A DNA stretch of 32,957 nt from Bacteroidales bacterium (GTDB lineage: Bacteria > Bacteroidota > Bacteroidia > Bacteroidales > JAADJA01), in the NCBI GenBank assembly GCA_020438105.1, contig JAGQVE010000026.1:20879-53835 (forward strand), read 5' to 3'. The notes beneath the pieces were generated by a model that ran no database searches, was not told the origin of the DNA, and saw nothing but the letters and a program-made list of their open reading frames with translations. Both the position numbers and the translations under genes were made by a program. Below, piece after piece: positions 31,215 through 32,957 of the stretch; positions within the stretch are counted from its first letter, which is position 1; each line of letters opens with the position of its first letter.

Positions 31215-32132
31215 ATGATCAAATCATTACGATTCATTGTACCACTATTGTTATGTTTTTCGGTTTCCGTATCGGCTCAAAAAAGCTCCATAAAATTTGT
31301 AGTTACCGAAAATAAACTTAATACCGAAAAAGGAGAACAACCTGCATATATCATTCATATTCCGGATGCCGGGCCTGATGCTGTAACAAAAGAATGGCTG
31401 AAAGCGATCAGAGGTTCCTCCAAATCAAAACCGGTACAGATTGAAAATAAAATTGAAATTACCGCAACTGAAATTGAGCAAATACATGATCAACCATTCA
31501 ATATTTACAGCATGGTATATCAGGTTGATACCAGTGTAAGGGTTGTAGCTGCCTTTGAAATTGATTCGGTGTTTTTTGTACCACCCGGTGACGAATCCGA
31601 TCATGAAGCCATGAAAACCCACAATCACATCCGGAAATTCATGGAGGATTTTGCCAGGGAGCAATACCACGAAGTGGTTGCCAACTTACTTGAAACAGAG
31701 AAGGATAAACTGAAGGACCTCGAAAAAGAACATAAAAATGAGGTGAAGGAAAATGAAAACCTGAAAAAAGAGATCCGCGAAAACGAACAAAATATCCGCA
31801 ATTCTAACGATGCCATTACAACCTATGAAAATGATAATGCAAGATTGCTTGCCGATATTACTGCCAAACGCGATGCAATTGCCGGGTTATCGGGCGACGA
31901 AGCCCTGCGCGATCAGGCCAAAGATCAGTTAAAATCACTGGAAAAGGAAAAAAAGAACATTGAAGGTAAATTGGCCAAAGAGCAGAAAAATATTGTGAAG
32001 TATGAATCAAACATTGAGGAACTGAACCGTCAGGTTGAGGCTAACGAAAAACAACAGGAAACCACGCGGGTGAGCATTGAGGCGCAAAAGGAAAGGGTTA
32101 AACAGGTATCGGATCATCTGAACCAGATTTAA
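31215..32132 (+). CDS. secreted protein with long coiled coil, family unknown
   Basis: The product is 305 aa. A signal peptide (MIKSLRFIVPLLLCFSVSVSA, cleavage before QK) is followed by a globular domain of about 120 residues (SIKFVVTENKLNTEKGEQPA through IDSVFFVPPGDESDHEAM) and then a coiled coil from about 150 to the end, with K/E/N/Q-rich heptads (EKDKLKDLEKEHKNEVKENE and onward). No T9SS signal or lipobox is present, so it is probably periplasmic. I do not recognise the N-terminal domain. It has its own leader of 85 bases and converges on the ACP phosphodiesterase gene, with the two stop codons overlapping by 4 bases. A scaffold or cell-envelope role is only a guess. Confidence 0.85.
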   Translation: MIKSLRFIVPLLLCFSVSVSAQKSSIKFVVTENKLNTEKGEQPAYIIHIPDAGPDAVTKEWLKAIRGSSKSKPVQIENKIEITATEIEQIHDQPFNIYSMVYQVDTSVRVVAAFEIDSVFFVPPGDESDHEAMKTHNHIRKFMEDFAREQYHEVVANLLETEKDKLKDLEKEHKNEVKENENLKKEIRENEQNIRNSNDAITTYENDNARLLADITAKRDAIAGLSGDEALRDQAKDQLKSLEKEKKNIEGKLAKEQKNIVKYESNIEELNRQVEANEKQQETTRVSIEAQKERVKQVSDHLNQI

Positions 32133-32722
32133 CTTTTTAGGATGGCATCCCTCCTTTGTACCGTATACTCAGTAAGTTCCGGAAAAAATTCCCTGAATTC
32201 ATTTTCGTAAAACTGATAATGGGCTTTTAATTCTTCGATGGCGCTTTCCATTCCCGATTCGAAAGGGGTGCGGCGGGCCATGCCGTTCAGTGCACGGTCG
32301 AGGCCGCTAAAAGTGCCATACCCTTTCAGCCAGTTGTCTTTGGCCATAAAAGGCAATATTCGTTTGGTTTTGGGTGGAAGCTGCAAATACCTTTTCATCA
32401 CAATCCTGTACATGCGGTTGGTAAATGAGTCAATGTTTTCATCGCTGTATTCGTCCCAGTTGGCAGATAAAAAATGATCGTAAAACATATCTGTGATCAC
32501 CCCGGCATATTTTCGGTAATTGATGGCCAGCCTGTTTTTGCTCTGTATCCAGAGAGGATGTGAATCAGTGAAAGTATCAATCTCACGGTGCAAGATAATT
32601 CCGGCTTTGATCCCCGGGCTGAACTTCTCAATGGCCCGGCCCTTTACATGATCGGCGATGAAGTTGCCGGTAATGATCTCCTCATCCGCTCCTGATAAAT
32701 ATAAATGTGCGAGAAAATTCAT
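32129..32722 (-). CDS. acpH: ACP phosphodiesterase-like protein (AcpH/DUF479 family)
   Basis: AcpH removes the 4'-phosphopantetheine prosthetic group from acyl carrier protein. The product is 197 aa, close to the E. coli protein. The family motifs MNFLAHLYLS, GNFIADHVKG, LHREIDTFTDSHP and DMFYDHFLSANW are present and supply the histidines and aspartates of an HD-like metal site. Bacteroidota carry many copies annotated this way, and the activity has been shown for few, so the biochemical name is less sure than the family. Its end overlaps that of the coiled-coil gene by 4 bases; both are convergent. Confidence 0.88.
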   Translation of the reverse strand: MNFLAHLYLSGADEEIITGNFIADHVKGRAIEKFSPGIKAGIILHREIDTFTDSHPLWIQSKNRLAINYRKYAGVITDMFYDHFLSANWDEYSDENIDSFTNRMYRIVMKRYLQLPPKTKRILPFMAKDNWLKGYGTFSGLDRALNGMARRTPFESGMESAIEELKAHYQFYENEFREFFPELTEYTVQRRDAILKS

Positions 32723-32822
32723 GGGTGAGTTTGTGGTAAAGTTGAAATGCTTGATTGTTTCAATATTTCAATTGAATAACACCATAAATGTATAATATTA
32801 AAATTACATAAATTGAAGGCCA

Positions 32823-32845
32823 GCCTGTAATTCACGAAAACAGGC
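32823..32845. terminator. weak hairpin near the right edge
   Basis: GCCTGT and ACAGGC arms enclose an 11-base loop and are followed on the plus strand by CGTTTT. It could end a transcript coming from outside the window or be chance. The rest of 32723-32957 is AT-rich and shows no supported gene; part is presumably the acpH promoter. Confidence 0.3.
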
Positions 32846-32957
32846 CGTTTTGCTATAAAAGTATCGGTGATGATCTGTTTAATCTGTGGCAAATGTTTCA
32901 AGTTTTAATCTTGTGGCATAAAATCTTAAAGTTTACAATAATTCAAGCTGAATTACC

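Noticed and set aside
32719..32901. A 60-aa minus-strand frame upstream of acpH
   Set aside because: No family resemblance, unlike codon use, and it lies where the acpH promoter is expected.
1..32957. tRNA or rRNA genes, CRISPR arrays, insertion sequences, prophage genes
   Set aside because: No cloverleaf-like sequence with a CCA-type end, no regularly spaced repeats, and no transposase, integrase or phage protein was seen on reading both strands.

Overview
The window looks like chromosomal DNA from a member of the phylum Bacteroidota. Evidence: two giant secreted proteins carry type IX secretion (T9SS) type A C-terminal signals, there is a SusC/TonB-dependent receptor with a carboxypeptidase-regulatory-like N-terminus, base composition is AT-rich, TAnnTTTG-type -7 boxes precede some genes, Shine-Dalgarno sites are weak, and the orphan sensor kinases are of Bacteroidota type. 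I see no tRNA, rRNA, CRISPR array, insertion sequence or phage gene. Every sizeable open frame is intact except the first gene, which is cut by the window edge.

Region 1 (1-10.3 kb) is the accessory part. After the end of a ComF-type phosphoribosyltransferase come three minus-strand units. Unit 1 is a secreted endonuclease I with an FN3-like tail, then a 1076-aa lamin-tail/T9SS protein, then a 76-aa mini-protein whose start codon overlaps the T9SS stop (TAATG). Unit 2 is a 1114-aa T9SS protein followed by a 72-aa mini-protein and a perfect 36-bp palindromic terminator. Unit 3 is two overlapping mini-proteins followed by a terminator and a viroplasmin-type RNase HI. The four mini-proteins form one family: signal peptide, a 20-27 residue Pro/Gly-rich segment, a P-[VI]-[DG]-[GS]-G-L motif, a very short hydrophobic stretch with an invariant G-x-x-Y, and a basic end. 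They look like stand-alone sorting signals of the class I recall as PID-CTERM, with almost no cargo. They fall into two subclasses (A and B), and one or two close each unit. This is the most unusual feature of the window.

Region 2 (10.5-22.8 kb) is mostly housekeeping and signalling: an RsuA/RluB-type pseudouridine synthase; a 1356-aa multi-PAS hybrid histidine kinase; a small zinc-ribbon membrane protein; HemW with an uncharacterised membrane protein just upstream of it; a Tat-exported DUF362 protein overlapping in organisation with a NapH-like/polyferredoxin fusion that has its own internal Tat-like motif (a probable membrane or periplasmic electron-transfer pair); an orphan two-TM sensor kinase; and a UPF0316 membrane protein.

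Region 3 (22.8-33 kb) holds a TonB-dependent receptor; a PspC/LiaI-like envelope-stress pair; icd and gltA side by side, supplying consecutive reactions of the oxidative TCA arm, with the citrate synthase of the mitochondrial (eukaryotic-like) type; a YjbQ/UPF0047 protein; a pair resembling Bacillus ytfI-ytfJ (gerW) in what is presumably a non-sporulating host; a secreted coiled-coil protein of unknown function; and an ACP-phosphodiesterase-like protein.
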